6,562 nucleotides of DNA. It comes from Paracoccaceae bacterium. GTDB taxonomy: Bacteria > Pseudomonadota > Alphaproteobacteria > Rhodobacterales > Rhodobacteraceae. The notes below the pieces were generated by a model that worked only from the letters and a program-made list of their open reading frames with translations, was not told the DNA's origin and ran no database searches. The position numbers were made by a program, and so were the translations under genes. This document shows positions 5,719 to 6,562 of the stretch, piece by piece. Position 1 is the first letter of the stretch. Each line of letters opens with the position of its first letter. The stretch is taken from NCBI GenBank assembly GCA_023263735.1, contig JALQUQ010000147.1, positions 1 to 6,562 of the forward strand. Direction: 5' to 3'.

Positions 5719-6562
5719 ATGTGGGATTACGTGAAACTGGTCGTATTGGGGGTTATTGCGGTTCTTGCCGCAATCGCCGCCAACTACGCCCATGATTTGG
5801 CCTATATGGTCAACGCCATCACGGTCATGCTTGCCGCTGCCATCACCTTTATCGTGGTGTTGCGCGGGGCGGGCGAAGCAAAGGCCGTGACGAACAAAAA
5901 TGAATATATGGACGGGGTTGTCCGTGCCGGTGTGATTGCCACCGCCTTTTGGGGAGTCGTCGGGTTCCTCGTCGGCGTGGTCATTGCCAGCCAGCTCGCT
6001 TTTCCGTCGCTGAACTTTGAATTTCTTCAAGGCATCGGCAACTTTGGCCGCCTGCGCCCTCTGCACACCAGCGCCGTGATTTTCGCTTTTGGCGGTAACG
6101 CCCTGATCATGTCGACCTTCTACATCGTGCAACGGACCACGGCATCGCGCCTTTGGGGCGGCAATCTCGGCTGGTTCGTCTTTTGGGGCTGGCAGCTGGT
6201 GATCGTACTGGCAGCAGCGGGCTACGTTCTGGGCGGCACGCAAGGCAAGGAATATGCCGAGCCGGTCTGGTATGTTGACCTGTTGATCACGGTCGTCTGG
6301 GTGGCCTTCCTGATCACATTCGTGGGCACCTTGGTCAAACGCAAGGAACCCCACATCTATGTGGCCAACTGGTTCCTGCTTTCGATGATCGTCACCATCG
6401 CGATGCTGCACCTTGTGAACAACATGGCGATCCCGGTTTCCATCTTTGGTTCGCAGTCGGTTCAGGTGACCTCGGGCGTTCAGGACGCCATGATCCAGTG
6501 GTGGTATGGCCACAATGCCGTGGGCTTCTTCCTGACTGCAGGCTTCCTTGGCATGATGTATT
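5719..6562 (+). CDS. ccoN: cbb3-type cytochrome c oxidase subunit I CcoN (3' partial)
   Basis: This is the catalytic heme-copper subunit of the high-affinity cbb3 oxidase in the inner membrane, which reduces O2 to water and pumps protons at low oxygen. The ATG at 5719 opens a frame with no stop before the window end: 281 codons, about half of a usual 530-540 residue CcoN. The N-terminus [15 protein letters not shown] begins a membrane helix, and further hydrophobic helices lie near 30-49, 70-92, 115-137, 150-172, 186-206 and 215-240. H116 in [17 protein letters not shown] is the expected axial ligand of low-spin heme b. H265 in [11 protein letters not shown] is the expected first CuB ligand. 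The KEYAE acidic loop (177-181) near the heme propionates is also typical. The remaining CuB, heme b3 and cross-linked Tyr ligands lie beyond the window. ccoOQP should follow. FnrL boxes upstream predict induction under microaerobic conditions. Confidence 0.96.
   Translation, partial: MWDYVKLVVLGVIAVLAAIAANYAHDLAYMVNAITVMLAAAITFIVVLRGAGEAKAVTNKNEYMDGVVRAGVIATAFWGVVGFLVGVVIASQLAFPSLNFEFLQGIGNFGRLRPLHTSAVIFAFGGNALIMSTFYIVQRTTASRLWGGNLGWFVFWGWQLVIVLAAAGYVLGGTQGKEYAEPVWYVDLLITVVWVAFLITFVGTLVKRKEPHIYVANWFLLSMIVTIAMLHLVNNMAIPVSIFGSQSVQVTSGVQDAMIQWWYGHNAVGFFLTAGFLGMMY

Noticed and set aside
5587..6513. 308-codon minus-strand open frame
   Set aside because: It lies antisense to ccoN, whose membrane helices and heme/copper ligand motifs are clear. 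Its product is His/Asp/Gly-rich with no recognisable domain, and it would overlap both FNR-box promoters.

Overview
The window looks like the chromosome of a Rhodobacterales alphaproteobacterium (Rhodobacter/Roseobacter type). It is GC-rich and tightly packed. The protein sequences and the gene order hemN - fnrL - usp - ccoN match the low-oxygen respiration locus known from Rhodobacter sphaeroides and relatives. The genus cannot be named from the sequence alone.

Layout: (1) Positions 1-2441, plus strand: the 3' three quarters of a tandem-ATPase oligopeptide/microcin-C type ABC importer subunit (YejF-like). It overlaps the TTG start of a GT4-type glycosyltransferase by 3 nt, so the two look translationally coupled. 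(2) A GC-rich hairpin at 2441-2465 lies between the convergent glycosyltransferase and hemN genes. (3) hemN (minus; oxygen-independent coproporphyrinogen III oxidase) and fnrL (plus; Fe-S oxygen-sensing regulator) diverge from a 58-bp gap holding one FNR box. (4) A strong bidirectional terminator separates fnrL from a convergent tandem universal stress protein gene (minus). (5) That usp gene diverges from ccoN (plus, cut by the window end), the catalytic subunit of cbb3 oxidase. Their 198-bp gap holds two further FNR boxes 32 bp apart.

How the genes fit together: FnrL carries the cysteines for a 4Fe-4S cluster and the E-x2-S-R recognition motif that reads TTGA half-sites. All three candidate sites in the window are TTGAC-N4-ATCAA on the plus strand. 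When oxygen falls, FnrL should raise the high-affinity terminal oxidase (ccoN), the oxygen-independent heme step that feeds it (hemN), and the stress protein (usp). It may also modulate its own gene. The yejF/glycosyltransferase pair is unrelated in function and lies across a terminator.

I found no mobile element, CRISPR array, RNA gene or clearly new system. The points worth a second look are regulatory: promoter geometry suggesting a leaderless hemN mRNA, a perfect 8-bp dyad in the usp promoter/leader, the paired FNR boxes, and a possible extra half-site before fnrL. Note that ccoN has no stop codon inside the window, and a long spurious ORF runs antisense to it.
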